A stretch of 64,000 nucleotides of DNA from Pseudomonas fluorescens (GCF_902497775.2 NZ_OZ024668.1:4138326-4202325); one strand, 5' to 3'. Shown: positions 47,441 through 57,481, counted from the first letter of the stretch. Made by a program: numbers and translations. The notes: generated by a model not told the origin, from the sequence alone.

Positions 47441-48328
47441 ATGACCCATCACAGGCAAGCAAGCGTGCGCCGTGGATTGCCGTTGTTGCTAGGCCTGCTG
47501 CTGAGCCTTGGCCTGCCCGGGTCGGCCTGGGCCAAGGAGCGGTTGTTCTGGTTGTTGCGCGACTTGCCGCCGCTGACCATTTTTGAAGGCACCGGCAAGG
47601 GCCAGGGGGTGATCGACCGCTTGCTGCCGCTGCTGATAGAACAGATGCCCGAATACGATCACAGCATTGTCCGGGTCAACCGCGCCCGGGGCATCCAGAT
47701 GCTCCAGGAATCCAGCTTCACCTGCGACCCTACCCTGCTGTGGACGCCGGAGCGGGCGCGCTACGTGCATTTCTCGATCCCCAGCCTGGGCGTGCTCAGC
47801 AGTGGCCTGGTGGTTCGGCGCAAGGACCAGCAACTGCTCCAGCCCTATCTGCACAACAGTCAGGTCGACCTGCAGGCACTACTCGGCAACATCCCGCTCA
47901 AGCTCGGTGTCGTCGCCCAGCGCAGCTACAGCCCGGCCGTTGATGAGTTGCTCAAGACCCTGCCCGACACCACCCTCAGCCGTCACTACGGCAATGACGC
48001 GGTGACCAGCCTGTTGCAGATGCAGCAACATGACCGCCTGCAACTGGTGCTCGGCTATTGGCCCGAAGTGCGCTACCTGCTGCAACAGCAGGGCTGGCCT
48101 ACCGATGACTATGCCTTTTACCCGATCCAGGGGGTCGAGCAGTACCAGTTGCTGCGGGTCGGCTGCTCCGACACGCCCCTGGGGCGCGAAGCCATCAGCC
48201 ATATCAACAAGCTGTTGCTGGCGCTACGCAACGACACCTTGCCCGACCTGTACGCCCAGTGGCTGGCCCCGCAAATGCGCGAGCAGTACATGCATGACAG
48301 CTTGCACCTGTTTGGCGAGCACCCCTGA
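47441..48328 (+). CDS. Periplasmic solute-binding-like protein (TIGR02285-type)
   Basis: A 295-aa secreted protein with a signal peptide (LLLGLLLSLGLPGSAWA, cleavage about residue 31). The mature part has a two-lobed SBP_bac_3-like layout with LFWLLRDLPPLTIFEGTGKGQGVIDRLL at the start, then ERARYVHFSIPS and GLVVRRKD. It resembles the family labelled TIGR02285, which has no known ligand. The ATG has GGAG 8 nt upstream. No transporter genes are adjacent, so it may be a stand-alone sensor or enzyme-like protein. Confidence 0.75.
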   Translation: MTHHRQASVRRGLPLLLGLLLSLGLPGSAWAKERLFWLLRDLPPLTIFEGTGKGQGVIDRLLPLLIEQMPEYDHSIVRVNRARGIQMLQESSFTCDPTLLWTPERARYVHFSIPSLGVLSSGLVVRRKDQQLLQPYLHNSQVDLQALLGNIPLKLGVVAQRSYSPAVDELLKTLPDTTLSRHYGNDAVTSLLQMQQHDRLQLVLGYWPEVRYLLQQQGWPTDDYAFYPIQGVEQYQLLRVGCSDTPLGREAISHINKLLLALRNDTLPDLYAQWLAPQMREQYMHDSLHLFGEHP

Positions 48329-48342
48329 GGCGCAATCGCAGG

Positions 48343-48380
48343 CAAAAAGAAACCCCGAACGGTGGGGAGGCCGCCCGGGG
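48343..48380 (-). terminator. Terminator of the DUF3509 gene
   Basis: On the minus strand an imperfect GC-rich stem (CCCCGGGCGG with CCGTTCGGGG, 48353-48380) is followed by TTTCTTTTT (complement of 48344-48352). It lies about 110 nt beyond the DUF3509 stop. The 160-bp gap also carries the inverted repeat at 48427-48471. Confidence 0.78.
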
Positions 48381-48426
48381 CTAAACAAAAGCCCATAGGG
48401 GCTTCGCACGACAGCTTCACGACATC

Positions 48427-48471
48427 GGAGCAAAATCCCGATCAGCTGTCCTTGTAAGGTCTGATTGCTCC
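48427..48471. repeat. Nested inverted repeat in the DUF3509 3' region
   Basis: Outer arms GGAGCAA (48427-48433) and TTGCTCC (48465-48471) enclose inner arms ATCAG (48441-48445) and CTGAT (48461-48465). On the minus strand it begins 18 nt after the DUF3509 stop and would be part of its transcript. It has no T-run, so it is more likely an RNA structure than a terminator. Confidence 0.5.
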
Positions 48472-48488
48472 CTCCGGCAAAGGTTCCG

Positions 48489-48785
48489 TCAGGCCCTGGC
48501 GCTTATCGACCTACCTTGCTGCAGGTGGCGCTGCGCCGCGATCACGCAAGGTTGCAGGCGGCCTTCGACGATCAACAGGTCACGCTGCAAGCCATCGACC
48601 AGGTCGACCAGCAAGCGCTGGTCCTGCAACTGGCTGGGCTTGACCGTACGCTGAAGCACGGTGCGGTTCGCTTCATCGTTCAGGCGCAGGTCGAAATCAC
48701 AGCCCGTGCTCAGGCGCACCAGCCTGACCCGGTACGGTGCCAATGCTTCGCCGAGCAACAATCTGATACATTCCATCTCATTCAT
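48489..48785 (-). CDS. DUF3509 family protein
   Basis: A 98-aa protein of a family found mainly in Pseudomonas. The typical pattern is present: LLLGEALAPYRVRL at the N-terminus and a C-terminal VDLVDGLQRDLLIVEGRLQP helix, with a beta-rich middle. Function unknown. It is divergent from the response regulator gene at 48924 with a 138-bp shared upstream region. Confidence 0.8.
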   Translation of the reverse strand: MNEMECIRLLLGEALAPYRVRLVRLSTGCDFDLRLNDEANRTVLQRTVKPSQLQDQRLLVDLVDGLQRDLLIVEGRLQPCVIAAQRHLQQGRSISARA

Positions 48786-48923
48786 TGTTTACCTACCTGT
48801 CGAGAAGGGGTCTTTCACTGACCCTGAGGCAGCCGGAAAAGTTCTCTCAGTGCGATTTCCTCTACCCAGCATGCCCGGCAAAAATGACAGATTGAAATCC
48901 AGCGCATTGATCGGAGCCTGCCT

Positions 48924-49586
48924 GTGACAGCCCCTGCCCCTGGTGAACTGCGCATCATCCTGGCCGACGACCACCCGATCTTTCGCATCGGCCTGCGTGC
49001 CGTGCTGGAGCAGATCCCGGGTATTTGCGTGGTGGGTGAAGCCGGCGGTCCGCTGGAGCTCACGACCTTGCTGCAACGCCAGGAATGCGATGTACTGGTG
49101 ACCGACTTCATGATGCCGCTGGAGCAGCAGAACGATGGCTTGAAACTGCTCGAACAACTGCGCCGCCACCATCCGCAGTTGCCGCTGCTGGTCGTGACCA
49201 TGCTCAACAACGCCGGGCTGTTCCGGGCGATGTTGGCCCTGGGCGTCAACGGCCTGTTGAGCAAGGCCAGCCTGGCCGACGAATTGCCCCAGGCTATCGC
49301 GCGCCTGCGCTGCGGCAAAGTCTACCTGGCCGACTCGGTGCAGCAGTTATTGTTGCAGGAAGGCGCCGTGCGCGAAGACCTGGCTCATGACCAGACCGCA
49401 CTGTCGCCCCGTGAACTGGAAGTCGCCCGCCTGCTCGCCGCTGGCCACACGGTCGGCCAGATTGCCGCCCTGCTCAACCGCAGCAAACAGACGGTGAGCA
49501 GCCAGAAAGTCAGTGCCATGCGCAAGCTGGGTCTGGCCAACGACGCGGCGCTGTACCTTTATCTGCAGGAACACGGCCTGGGCTGA
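48924..49586 (+). CDS. LuxR/NarL-type response regulator (RocA/SadA-like)
   Basis: A 220-aa DNA-binding response regulator. The receiver has the acidic pair in ILADDHP and the phospho-acceptor Asp in LVTDFMMP (about residue 55), with an unusual QQND insertion after the MMP. The C-terminal NarL helix-turn-helix is LSPRELEVARLLAAGHTVGQIAALLNRSKQTVSSQKVSAMRKL. It starts with GTG at 48924, with GGAG 7 nt upstream. Together with the REC-EAL gene and the BvgS-like kinase next to it, it matches the Roc/Sad three-component set of P. aeruginosa. Confidence 0.86.
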   Translation: MTAPAPGELRIILADDHPIFRIGLRAVLEQIPGICVVGEAGGPLELTTLLQRQECDVLVTDFMMPLEQQNDGLKLLEQLRRHHPQLPLLVVTMLNNAGLFRAMLALGVNGLLSKASLADELPQAIARLRCGKVYLADSVQQLLLQEGAVREDLAHDQTALSPRELEVARLLAAGHTVGQIAALLNRSKQTVSSQKVSAMRKLGLANDAALYLYLQEHGLG

Positions 49587-49593
49587 AGCTGGC

Positions 49594-50814
49594 CTACGCC
49601 CGGCGCCGCTGCCTGGCTTCGCCCGGCTCACGCTCCAGCATCCACTGGCGCAGGTCTTGCCCTGCCATTGGCCGGGCAATGAAGTAACCCTGCATCACCG
49701 GGCTGCCAAGGGCCTTGATCGCCATCAGGTCATCCACCGTCTCGACCCCCTCGACCACCACCTTCAGGTCCATGCGCCGGGCCATGATCAGGGCACCGGC
49801 TACCACTGCCGCCTTGCGGCCGTCGTCGGCCATGCCACGGACGAATTCGCTGGGCAGCTTCAGTTCGCTGAACGGCAGCTCCAGCAGGCGCTGCAGGTTG
49901 GACACGCCCATGCCGAAGTCATCGATCGACAGTTGGCAGCCCTGGATGCGCAGGTGCAGCAACCCTTCGAGCTGGCTGCTGTCGAGCTGGCAGCCATGGG
50001 TCTCGATGACTTCCAGGGTCAGGGCAGTGGCCGGCACATCATGACGTTTGAGGGCAGCGACGACCTGCACGGCGAAATCGTCGCGGGTGAGCATCTGTGG
50101 GGCAATGTTGACCGCCACGGGCAGTGGCTGGCCACTGCCAAGCCGGGCCTGGGCACTGAACGCCAGGGCCTGGTCAAGGACATGCCAGCTGAGCATCTCC
50201 AGCAATCCGGCGCCTTCGATCAACGGGAAGAACTGCCCGGGGCTGAGCAGACCGAGGCTCGGGTGCTGCCAGCGCACCAGCGCCTCGACCCCGGCCAAAG
50301 CGCCGTCGAAACCAACCTTGGGTTGATAGTGAACGACCCATTGCGCCTGGCTTTGCGCCACTTCGGCCGGCGACATGGCCAACAACTCGGCATGGGCCGG
50401 CACGGCGAGCGCCTGGGGCGTATCACCGGGCTCATCCAGGTAGCGGCGCAACAGCTTGTGCAGGGAGACGCTGCAGGCAGGCTTCTGCAGGCTGCCAAGA
50501 ACCCGCAAGCCCAACTGCCGGGCCAGGTCGGCAACGCTATCGAGTACCCCACGCTCGGCACTGCTGAGGATGATCAGCGCCGCCGCCAGGCCACTGTCGG
50601 CCAGGTGGCGGATCAACTCCAGGCCGTCCTGCCCGTCCATGTGCAGGTCGCAGATGGCGATGTCGACCCGCCCACGCCGGGACAGGGTTTGCCGCGCGCC
50701 GTCGACCGACTCCGCCGTCAGCACATCGAAGACGCCGTTGGCGTTGAGCATCTGATGCAAAGCCATCAGTTGGAAAGGATGATCCTCAAGGATCAGGACC
50801 TTCAGTGAGCGCAT
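49594..50814 (-). CDS. Response regulator with EAL c-di-GMP phosphodiesterase domain (RocR-like)
   Basis: A 406-aa protein with a receiver domain (LILEDHP, phospho-Asp in IAICDLHMDGQDG) and a C-terminal EAL domain. Catalytic elements look intact: GVEALVRW, the Asn in VAVNIAP, LEVIET, IDDFGMGVSN, the Lys in ELKLPSEFV, VVEGVET and the Gln in MQGYFIARP. It should degrade c-di-GMP to pGpG when phosphorylated. The ATG at 50814 has GGGGA 7 nt upstream. It lies 84 nt downstream of the kinase gene on the same strand. Confidence 0.88.
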   Translation of the reverse strand: MRSLKVLILEDHPFQLMALHQMLNANGVFDVLTAESVDGARQTLSRRGRVDIAICDLHMDGQDGLELIRHLADSGLAAALIILSSAERGVLDSVADLARQLGLRVLGSLQKPACSVSLHKLLRRYLDEPGDTPQALAVPAHAELLAMSPAEVAQSQAQWVVHYQPKVGFDGALAGVEALVRWQHPSLGLLSPGQFFPLIEGAGLLEMLSWHVLDQALAFSAQARLGSGQPLPVAVNIAPQMLTRDDFAVQVVAALKRHDVPATALTLEVIETHGCQLDSSQLEGLLHLRIQGCQLSIDDFGMGVSNLQRLLELPFSELKLPSEFVRGMADDGRKAAVVAGALIMARRMDLKVVVEGVETVDDLMAIKALGSPVMQGYFIARPMAGQDLRQWMLEREPGEARQRRRA

Positions 50815-50898
50815 GAAATATTCCCCGCAGTAGCCGATCTGTACGACAGCACCCTGCCACTCTAGGAAAATTGACCTAGGACGCCCATAGGACATGTC

Positions 50899-53800
50899 CT
50901 AAAGTTCAGGCCACATTTTCCACAGCTCCTGTTGAATATCCTCCTGCAACTGCTCTATCGCCGCTTTCAGCGTTATCCATGCCGGTGTCGCCAACACTGT
51001 GGAACGCGCCTGGCTGGCACTGTCCAGTTGCGCGCAGGCCTGCGCCAGGGGCAGCGCATCAATCAGGCAGGCGACGCCCTTGAGGCGATGCAAGGCCACG
51101 CCAATGCGCTCCCAGCCCTGCGTCTGAACGGCAGATGTCAGCAAGGCGGACTCCTCGCGCAGGTTTTTCAGCAACTCCTCCAGCATGCGCCGCAGCACGG
51201 CGCTGTTGGCCTGGGTCATCTTCTGCAGGGTCTGCATCCGGAAACTGTGCGGCGCAGCCAGCTTTTTGATCAGCGCATCCAGCTGCGCGAGCGCCACTGG
51301 CTTGACCAGGCATTCATCCATACCGGCCTCAAGGCAGCGGGCACGCTCTTCCTTCATGGCATTGGCCGTGCAACCGACGATGGCGATGGCTGGCCGCTGG
51401 CTGCTGCGTTCCAGGCGGCGGATGCCACGGGCCAGCGCATAGCCGTTCATCACCGGCATGTTGCAGTCGCTGAGCACCAGGTCGAACTCGCCGCCCTGCC
51501 AGGCCTGCAAAGCACTCTCGCCGTTTTCCACGGCCAGCACCTCATGGCCGAGGAACTCAAGTTGCTGGCTGAGCACCAGGCGGCTGGCAGACAGGTCGTC
51601 GACCACCAGAATCCGCCGTGCCGGCCCGGTAGACAGGCCGGGGGCTTGCGCCAACGGCGCGGGTTCAGTGGCCAGCGCTTCGAGCGTCAATTCGACAGTG
51701 ACCTCGGTGCCTTTGCCCAGCACGCTGCGCAAGGCAATGCTGCCGCCCATCAGCTCGACCAACTGCCGGCAAATACTCAGGCCCAGGCCCGAGCCGCCAT
51801 ATTCGGCACCCGCCCCCGCCTGGGCAAAGGGCTGGAACAGCTCGCTCTGCTGTTGTGCGCTGATACCGATACCAGTGTCGCGCACACACAACTTGAGGCC
51901 GACGCCATGCAAGCTGTCGTGCCCACTGCGACTGACCTGTAGCTCCACCAGGCCCAGGTGGGTGAATTTCAGGGCGTTACCCAGCAGGTTGGTCAGCACC
52001 TGACGCAAGCGCAGCGGATCGAACCAGTACACCCCCTCCACATCACTGGCCAGTTGAAGGCGCAGGTCCAGCCCCTGACCCAGGGCCTGGGCGTGGAACT
52101 GCTCGACGATTGCATTGAGGAACGGCTTGAGCGCCCGCGCCTGCGGTTCCAGTTGCAGGCTACCGGCCTCGATACGGGCGAGATCCAGGCTGTCGCCGAT
52201 CAGGGCAATCAGCTCGCGGGCTGACTGATGCGCCGTTTCCAGACCTTGCGAAGGCTCCTGGCCACGCGCCAGGGTCGTCTCCCGCTCAAGTTCAAGCAAG
52301 CCAATGATCACCGCCATGGGTGTGCGAATTTCGTGGCTCATGGTGGCCAGAAACGCACTTTTGGCCTGGTTGGCCTGCTCGGCCTGGTGCCGGGCTTCGA
52401 CCAGCGCTGCTTCCAGCTGCTTGCGCTCGGTAATATCGATCCAGCCGCCCAGCAGGCCCTGCAGTTGGCCATCGGCACTGTAGAACGGCACGGTCCACTG
52501 ATAGGCATCGGTGCGCCGGCCCTGAAACTCGATGCGCCGATCAACGAACACCGGTTTCGGATCTTCAAGCAGGCTCAGGTAATCGGCATGCATCTGCTTG
52601 CCCAGCGCCTCGGGAATAACTTCAATGTCTGTCAGACGCCGGCCCTTGACGTCTTCCAGGCGTAACGAGAAGGCTTGCTCATAGCTTTTGTTGCAGGTGA
52701 TCAACCGCCCTTCCAGGTCGCGTACATAGATCGGGTTGGGAATACCGTCGAGCAACGCGCGCTTGAAGGCCAACTGGTCGTTGAGCGCTTGCTCGGCCTT
52801 TTGCCGCTGGCTGATCTGCGCCCGCAGGCGGCTGCTCCAAACCAGCGACACCAGCCCGAACAGCACAGCTGCAGCCACAGTCCAGTAAATCCACGGCGCA
52901 ATCCGCTGCCAGGCCGGCGCTGGCGGCGCCAGCGCGCCCAGCCACTTCATGCGCACAGCACGCAACTCGGCAACCGGGAAGGCTTCCAGGGCCTTGTTCA
53001 GAATGCTTTCCAGCTCCGGAGCACTGCGCCGTACCGAAAACCTGTCCGGTGCCCATTTGCCCTCGACCCCGCGTCCGACCTTGAGTACAGGGTCGTTGCC
53101 GATCACGCTGTAGGCACCGATTTCGCTGTCGATAGTCGCCAATGCTTCACCGCTGCGGACCTTTTCCCGGGCCTGCTCCAGCGAGTCCACCAGCAACAGG
53201 CGAATACCGGGGTGGTCCTGGCGAATGGTGCCTTCCAGCGCGTGCTGCGCCGGCAGCGCCAGGGTCTGTCCGGCCAGCTCATCCAGGGACGCCAGGCCCA
53301 ATTGCGCCTGGCGCACGATGAACACCCAACTCTGCCCGCCAATGGAATGGGTGAAGTCGAGAAACTCGCGACGCTCCGGGGTTTCGCTCAAGGTGGTGCT
53401 CATGTCGGCCTGGCCGCTCCTGAGCAGCTCCAGGCTCTGGGCTATTGACTCGGACGGTGCATAGACGAATTTCAGCCCGGTCATTTGCGCGACAGTCGCC
53501 AATACATCGCTGTTAAGGCCAACCCAGGCGCCCTGACGGTTGCGAAACAGATAAGGTGGATACTGGCTGCCGACCACGGTGACCGTTGGGTGGTGGGCAA
53601 TCCACTCACGCTCGGCCAGCGTCAACTCGACCCGGTGATGCGCCACATCCGAACCCAGCCCGGAGGTCCAGCGACCGAGAATTTCGCGCCGCACCGGCTC
53701 GTCGAGGCTGGCCAGGGCATCGTTGAACATCTCCTGCAACAGCCGATCTTCGGCGCGCACGGCAAAGGCGAAGCCGATCGGTGGCAAGGCACTGGGGCCG

Positions 53801-54495
53801 ACCACCTGCAAGCCCAGATACGGGCGCAAGGCATTGAAGGCGCGAATGATGATTTCGTTGCCGACAAACGCATCCACCTCCCCCTGGTTCAGCGCTTCCA
53901 GCGCACTGCTCAGGTTAGGCGCCAAAAGCACCTGACTGTCAGGGTAGACCCGGTGCACCACCTGGGTGTCGGCGTAGCCGTCGAGCAGCACCACTTTCAT
54001 CCCGGCCAGCGACGGCGGCGGTACTGGCGCGCCGCCGCGCACCACGACCATCGAACGATCTGGAATGTAGTCGTCGGAAAACGCCAGGCCTGGCACGCTA
54101 CGCTCGAAGCCATTGGCGCTGGTCAGCACATCGATGTCGCCATGGTGCAGGGCCTCGATGGCCTGCTCGCGCTTGGCGAAGGCCAGCACCTGGGTTTTCA
54201 CCCCGAGGCGTTCAGACACCAGACTCAGGTAGTCGGCGCTGATGCCCTGGTAGCGATTGCGGTCAATGGTGATGTCCACCGGCTCGTAGTCGGCAAACGA
54301 GATCCCCACCCGCAACACCCGCGACGGCCCCAGCCACTGCTGCTGCGCGCGGCTCAACGCTAGCGGCTCAAGCGCGGTGAACGGCGGCGCCAGGGTAAAG
54401 GACAGGCTCTGCGCGGCCTGAACCATTTGCCCCATGCCTAGCCCGAGCAGGCAGGCCATTAACAGCCCTGCGGCGCGACGACGTCCTGTGCTCAT
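50899..54495 (-). CDS. BvgS-like hybrid sensor kinase with two periplasmic binding domains (RocS/SadS-like)
   Basis: A 1198-aa unorthodox kinase. After a signal peptide ([18 protein letters not shown]) come two tandem SBP_bac_3 domains about residues 50-280 and 295-520, one membrane segment about 530-552 ([19 protein letters not shown]), and a PAS domain. A HisKA domain follows with His about 721 ([13 protein letters not shown]), then an HATPase domain, a receiver with Asp about 1009 ([14 protein letters not shown]) and an HPt domain with His about 1137 (ALHRLKGVA). ATG at 54495 has AGGGG 5 nt upstream. Domain order equals P. aeruginosa RocS1/SadS. Its signal is probably a small amine or amino acid, which is inference. 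Confidence 0.93.
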   Translation of the reverse strand: MSTGRRRAAGLLMACLLGLGMGQMVQAAQSLSFTLAPPFTALEPLALSRAQQQWLGPSRVLRVGISFADYEPVDITIDRNRYQGISADYLSLVSERLGVKTQVLAFAKREQAIEALHHGDIDVLTSANGFERSVPGLAFSDDYIPDRSMVVVRGGAPVPPPSLAGMKVVLLDGYADTQVVHRVYPDSQVLLAPNLSSALEALNQGEVDAFVGNEIIIRAFNALRPYLGLQVVGPSALPPIGFAFAVRAEDRLLQEMFNDALASLDEPVRREILGRWTSGLGSDVAHHRVELTLAEREWIAHHPTVTVVGSQYPPYLFRNRQGAWVGLNSDVLATVAQMTGLKFVYAPSESIAQSLELLRSGQADMSTTLSETPERREFLDFTHSIGGQSWVFIVRQAQLGLASLDELAGQTLALPAQHALEGTIRQDHPGIRLLLVDSLEQAREKVRSGEALATIDSEIGAYSVIGNDPVLKVGRGVEGKWAPDRFSVRRSAPELESILNKALEAFPVAELRAVRMKWLGALAPPAPAWQRIAPWIYWTVAAAVLFGLVSLVWSSRLRAQISQRQKAEQALNDQLAFKRALLDGIPNPIYVRDLEGRLITCNKSYEQAFSLRLEDVKGRRLTDIEVIPEALGKQMHADYLSLLEDPKPVFVDRRIEFQGRRTDAYQWTVPFYSADGQLQGLLGGWIDITERKQLEAALVEARHQAEQANQAKSAFLATMSHEIRTPMAVIIGLLELERETTLARGQEPSQGLETAHQSARELIALIGDSLDLARIEAGSLQLEPQARALKPFLNAIVEQFHAQALGQGLDLRLQLASDVEGVYWFDPLRLRQVLTNLLGNALKFTHLGLVELQVSRSGHDSLHGVGLKLCVRDTGIGISAQQQSELFQPFAQAGAGAEYGGSGLGLSICRQLVELMGGSIALRSVLGKGTEVTVELTLEALATEPAPLAQAPGLSTGPARRILVVDDLSASRLVLSQQLEFLGHEVLAVENGESALQAWQGGEFDLVLSDCNMPVMNGYALARGIRRLERSSQRPAIAIVGCTANAMKEERARCLEAGMDECLVKPVALAQLDALIKKLAAPHSFRMQTLQKMTQANSAVLRRMLEELLKNLREESALLTSAVQTQGWERIGVALHRLKGVACLIDALPLAQACAQLDSASQARSTVLATPAWITLKAAIEQLQEDIQQELWKMWPEL

Positions 54496-54540
54496 TGATA
54501 CCCCTGATCCGTTGCGGCAAGCCAATGCCAGTGTAGAAAT

Positions 54541-54569
54541 AAAAAAGCCCGTCAGAGACGGGCTTTTCA
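54541..54569 (-). terminator. thrC terminator
   Basis: Stem AAAAGCCCGTC / GACGGGCTTTT (54543-54553 and 54557-54567) with a 3-nt loop, 19 nt after the thrC stop on the minus strand, ending in a T-run. It separates the thr operon from the downstream kinase gene. Confidence 0.93.
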
Positions 54570-54585
54570 TCTGCCGATCAATCGA

Positions 54586-55995
54586 TCAAAGCGGCTTGCC
54601 GCGATTACCGTGCTGGCTGACGAAGGCCTGAACGGCTTTCAGGTCATTGGCCAGTACCGTGCACTTCTCTTCGCGAGCGAACAGGTCACTCAGGTGCTCA
54701 GGCAGCTCCAGGGCCTTGCCGACACCGGCTTTCTCCACCGCTTCCGGGAACTTGACCGGGTGCGCAGTACCCAGCACCACCATTGGCGTATCCAGGCTAC
54801 GGCGGCACTCGCGGGCGGCCTTGACGCCGATCGCGGTGTGCGGGTCGAGCACTTCGCCGGTCTGGGCGAAGACTTCGGCGATGGTTTCGCAGGTTTGCGC
54901 ATCATCGACTGCCAGCGAATCGAACAGCTTGCGCGCTTCGGTCCAGCGATCCTGGTCGACGCTGAAGCCGCCGCCCTGCTTGAAGTTGTCCATCAGCCCG
55001 GCGATGGCCGCGCCGTTGCGACCGTGCAGGTCGAACAGCAGGCGTTCGAAGTTCGACGAAACCATGATATCCATGGACGGCGACAGGGTCGCGTGCAGGG
55101 TTTCCTTGACGTACTGGTTGCCGCTCATGAAGCGGTGCAGGATGTCGTTGCGGTTGGTGGCGACGATCAGTTGGCTGATCGGCAGGCCCATGTTGCGCGC
55201 CAGGTAGCCGGCAAAGATGTCGCCGAAGTTGCCGGTCGGTACCGAGAACGCCACCGAACGAGCCGGGCCGCCCAACTGCAGGGCCGCGTGGAAGTAGTAG
55301 ACAATCTGGGCCATGATCCGCGCCCAGTTGATCGAGTTCACCGCCACCAGGCGAGTGCCCTTGAGGAAGCCCTGGTCAGCGAAGCTGGCCTTGACCATTT
55401 CCTGGCAGTCGTCGAAGTTGCCTTCGATGGCGATGTTGTGGATGTTCTCGCCGAAGATGGTGGTCATCTGCCGGCGCTGAACTTCCGACACGCGCTGGTG
55501 CGGATGGAGGATGAAGATGTCGACGTTGTCGCAACGGCGGCAGCCTTCGATGGCTGCGGAACCGGTGTCACCGCTGGTGGCGCCGATGATCACCACGCGC
55601 TCGCCACGCTTGGCCAGCACATGGTCCAGCAGGCGGCCGAGCAGTTGCAGGGCGAAGTCCTTGAACGCCAGGGTCGGGCCGTGGAACAGCTCCAGCACCC
55701 ATTCGTTGCTGTTCAGCTGACGCAGCGGTGCGACCGCGGCGTGGGCGAACTCGCCGTAGGTTTCTTCGAGAATCTTCTTGAAGTCGGCATCGGCGATGCT
55801 GCCGGTAACGAACGGGCGCATCACCCGGAAGGCCAGCTCGTGGTACGGCAGGCCGGCCCAGGAAGCGATCTCTTCCTGAGTGAAACGCGGCAGGTTTTCC
55901 GGCACGTACAAGCCGCCGTCGCTGGCAAGACCTGCCAGCAGCACGTCTTCAAAATTCAGGGCCGGTGCCTGGCCGCGGGTACTGATGTAGCGCAT
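54586..55995 (-). CDS. thrC: Threonine synthase
   Basis: A 469-aa PLP enzyme that converts O-phosphohomoserine to threonine. The N-terminus MRYISTRGQAP is typical, the PLP lysine is Lys112 in GPTLAFKDFALQ, and the phosphate-binding block is GATSGDTGSAA. Also present are SINWARIMAQIVYY and SVPTGNFGD. It lies about 100 nt downstream of hom on the same strand, so homoserine made by Hom and phosphorylated elsewhere feeds this enzyme. Confidence 0.97.
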   Translation of the reverse strand: MRYISTRGQAPALNFEDVLLAGLASDGGLYVPENLPRFTQEEIASWAGLPYHELAFRVMRPFVTGSIADADFKKILEETYGEFAHAAVAPLRQLNSNEWVLELFHGPTLAFKDFALQLLGRLLDHVLAKRGERVVIIGATSGDTGSAAIEGCRRCDNVDIFILHPHQRVSEVQRRQMTTIFGENIHNIAIEGNFDDCQEMVKASFADQGFLKGTRLVAVNSINWARIMAQIVYYFHAALQLGGPARSVAFSVPTGNFGDIFAGYLARNMGLPISQLIVATNRNDILHRFMSGNQYVKETLHATLSPSMDIMVSSNFERLLFDLHGRNGAAIAGLMDNFKQGGGFSVDQDRWTEARKLFDSLAVDDAQTCETIAEVFAQTGEVLDPHTAIGVKAARECRRSLDTPMVVLGTAHPVKFPEAVEKAGVGKALELPEHLSDLFAREEKCTVLANDLKAVQAFVSQHGNRGKPL

Positions 55996-56015
55996 TTTTG
56001 CAAACCTTCGGTTTG

Positions 56016-56090
56016 AGCTTCAAGCTTCTAGCTTCAAGCTGCAAGTCACCGTCCCGCTGTGATCTTGCAGCTTATAGCTTGCCGCTTGCC
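56016..56090. repeat. AGCTT-rich repeats and palindrome in the hom-thrC spacer
   Basis: The spacer is built of short AGCTT/CAAGCT repeats, with arms AGCTGCAAG (56037-56045) and CTTGCAGCT (56064-56072) facing each other. It can fold into a stem inside the hom-thrC transcript. This kind of sequence recurs in Pseudomonas genomes between operon genes. Confidence 0.6.
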
Positions 56091-56097
56091 GCAGTTG

Positions 56098-57402
56098 TCA
56101 GTTGAGTTGTTCGACGCGGATACGCACGACGTTGCCGACCACATCCTGCAAGGCTTCCAGGGCAGTGATGGCGTCGTTCATGCGCTGCTCGATCACTCGG
56201 TGAGTGAGCAGGATCATTGGCACCAGGCCGTCCTGTTCCTCGACTTCCTTCTGCATGATCGATTCGATATTGATACCGCGCTCGGAAAGGATGCTCGCCA
56301 CCTGGGCCAGCACGCCCGGATGATCCTTGGCCTGGATGCGCAGGTAGTAGGCGCTTTCGCAGGCTTCAATCGGCAGGATCGGGTGGGCCGACAGCGAGTC
56401 CGGCTGGAAGGCCAGGTGCGGTACGCGGTTTTCCGGGTCGCAGGTCATGGCGCGAACCACGTCGACCAGGTCGGCAATCACCGATGAAGCGGTAGGCTCC
56501 ATGCCGGCACCAGCACCGTAGAACAGGGTGGAGCCGGCAGCATCACCGTTGACCATCACCGCGTTCATCACGCCGTTGACGTTGGCGATCAGGCGGTCGG
56601 CCGGGATCAGCGTCGGGTGCACGCGCAGCTCGATGCCGTTGGCCGTGCTGCGGGCCACGCCCAGGTGCTTGATGCGGTAGCCCAGCGCTTCGGCGTAATT
56701 CACGTCAGCGGTGGTCAGCTGGGTGATGCCTTCGGTGTAGGCCTTGTCGAACTGCAGCGGAATACCAAAGGCGATGGACGCCAGGATGGTCAGCTTGTGC
56801 GCGGCATCGATGCCTTCGACGTCGAAGGTCGGATCGGCTTCGGCGTAACCCAAGGCCTGGGCTTCGGCCAGCACGTCGGGGAACGCACGGCCTTTTTCAC
56901 GCATTTCGGTGAGGATGAAGTTGCCGGTGCCGTTGATGATCCCCGCCACCCAGTTGATCCGGTTGGCCGACAGGCCTTCGCGGATCGCCTTGATCACCGG
57001 GATACCGCCGGCTACGGCAGCTTCAAAGGCGACGATGACACCCTTCTCGCGGGCCTTGGCGAAGATCTCGTTGCCGTGCACGGCAATCAGCGCCTTGTTG
57101 GCGGTGACCACGTGCTTGCCGTTGTCGATGGCCTTGAGCACCAGCTCGCGAGCGATGGTATAGCCGCCGATCAGCTCGATGACAATGTCGATTTCCGGGT
57201 TCGTTGCGACCTCGAACACATCAGCGGTAATGGGGGTACCGGTAATCTGGCAATTCGGGTTTGGCGAACGCATGGCAATCTGTGCCACTTCAATACCACG
57301 CCCGGCACGGCGGGCGATCTCCTCGGCGTTACGCTGAAGTACATTGAAGGTACCGCCACCGACGGTCCCCAACCCACAGATGCCTACTTTGACCGGTTTC
57401 AC
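56098..57402 (-). CDS. hom: Homoserine dehydrogenase
   Basis: A 434-aa enzyme reducing aspartate semialdehyde to homoserine. It has the NAD(P)-binding GICGLGTVGGG, the catalytic region VTANKALIAVHG, GTGNFILTEM and EADPTFDVEGIDAAHKL, plus a C-terminal ACT domain (about 350-425; YYLRIQAKDHPGVLAQV) for threonine feedback. The GTG at 57402 is used because GGGGAG lies 6 nt upstream. Probably cotranscribed with thrC. Confidence 0.97.
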   Translation of the reverse strand: MKPVKVGICGLGTVGGGTFNVLQRNAEEIARRAGRGIEVAQIAMRSPNPNCQITGTPITADVFEVATNPEIDIVIELIGGYTIARELVLKAIDNGKHVVTANKALIAVHGNEIFAKAREKGVIVAFEAAVAGGIPVIKAIREGLSANRINWVAGIINGTGNFILTEMREKGRAFPDVLAEAQALGYAEADPTFDVEGIDAAHKLTILASIAFGIPLQFDKAYTEGITQLTTADVNYAEALGYRIKHLGVARSTANGIELRVHPTLIPADRLIANVNGVMNAVMVNGDAAGSTLFYGAGAGMEPTASSVIADLVDVVRAMTCDPENRVPHLAFQPDSLSAHPILPIEACESAYYLRIQAKDHPGVLAQVASILSERGINIESIMQKEVEEQDGLVPMILLTHRVIEQRMNDAITALEALQDVVGNVVRIRVEQLN

Positions 57403-57481
57403 TGTGAACTCCCCATGAAACGACCGGCTGGCAGCCGATCGTGAAACTGCCGTCACCCCAAGGCAACGGCTTGCGATTGAA

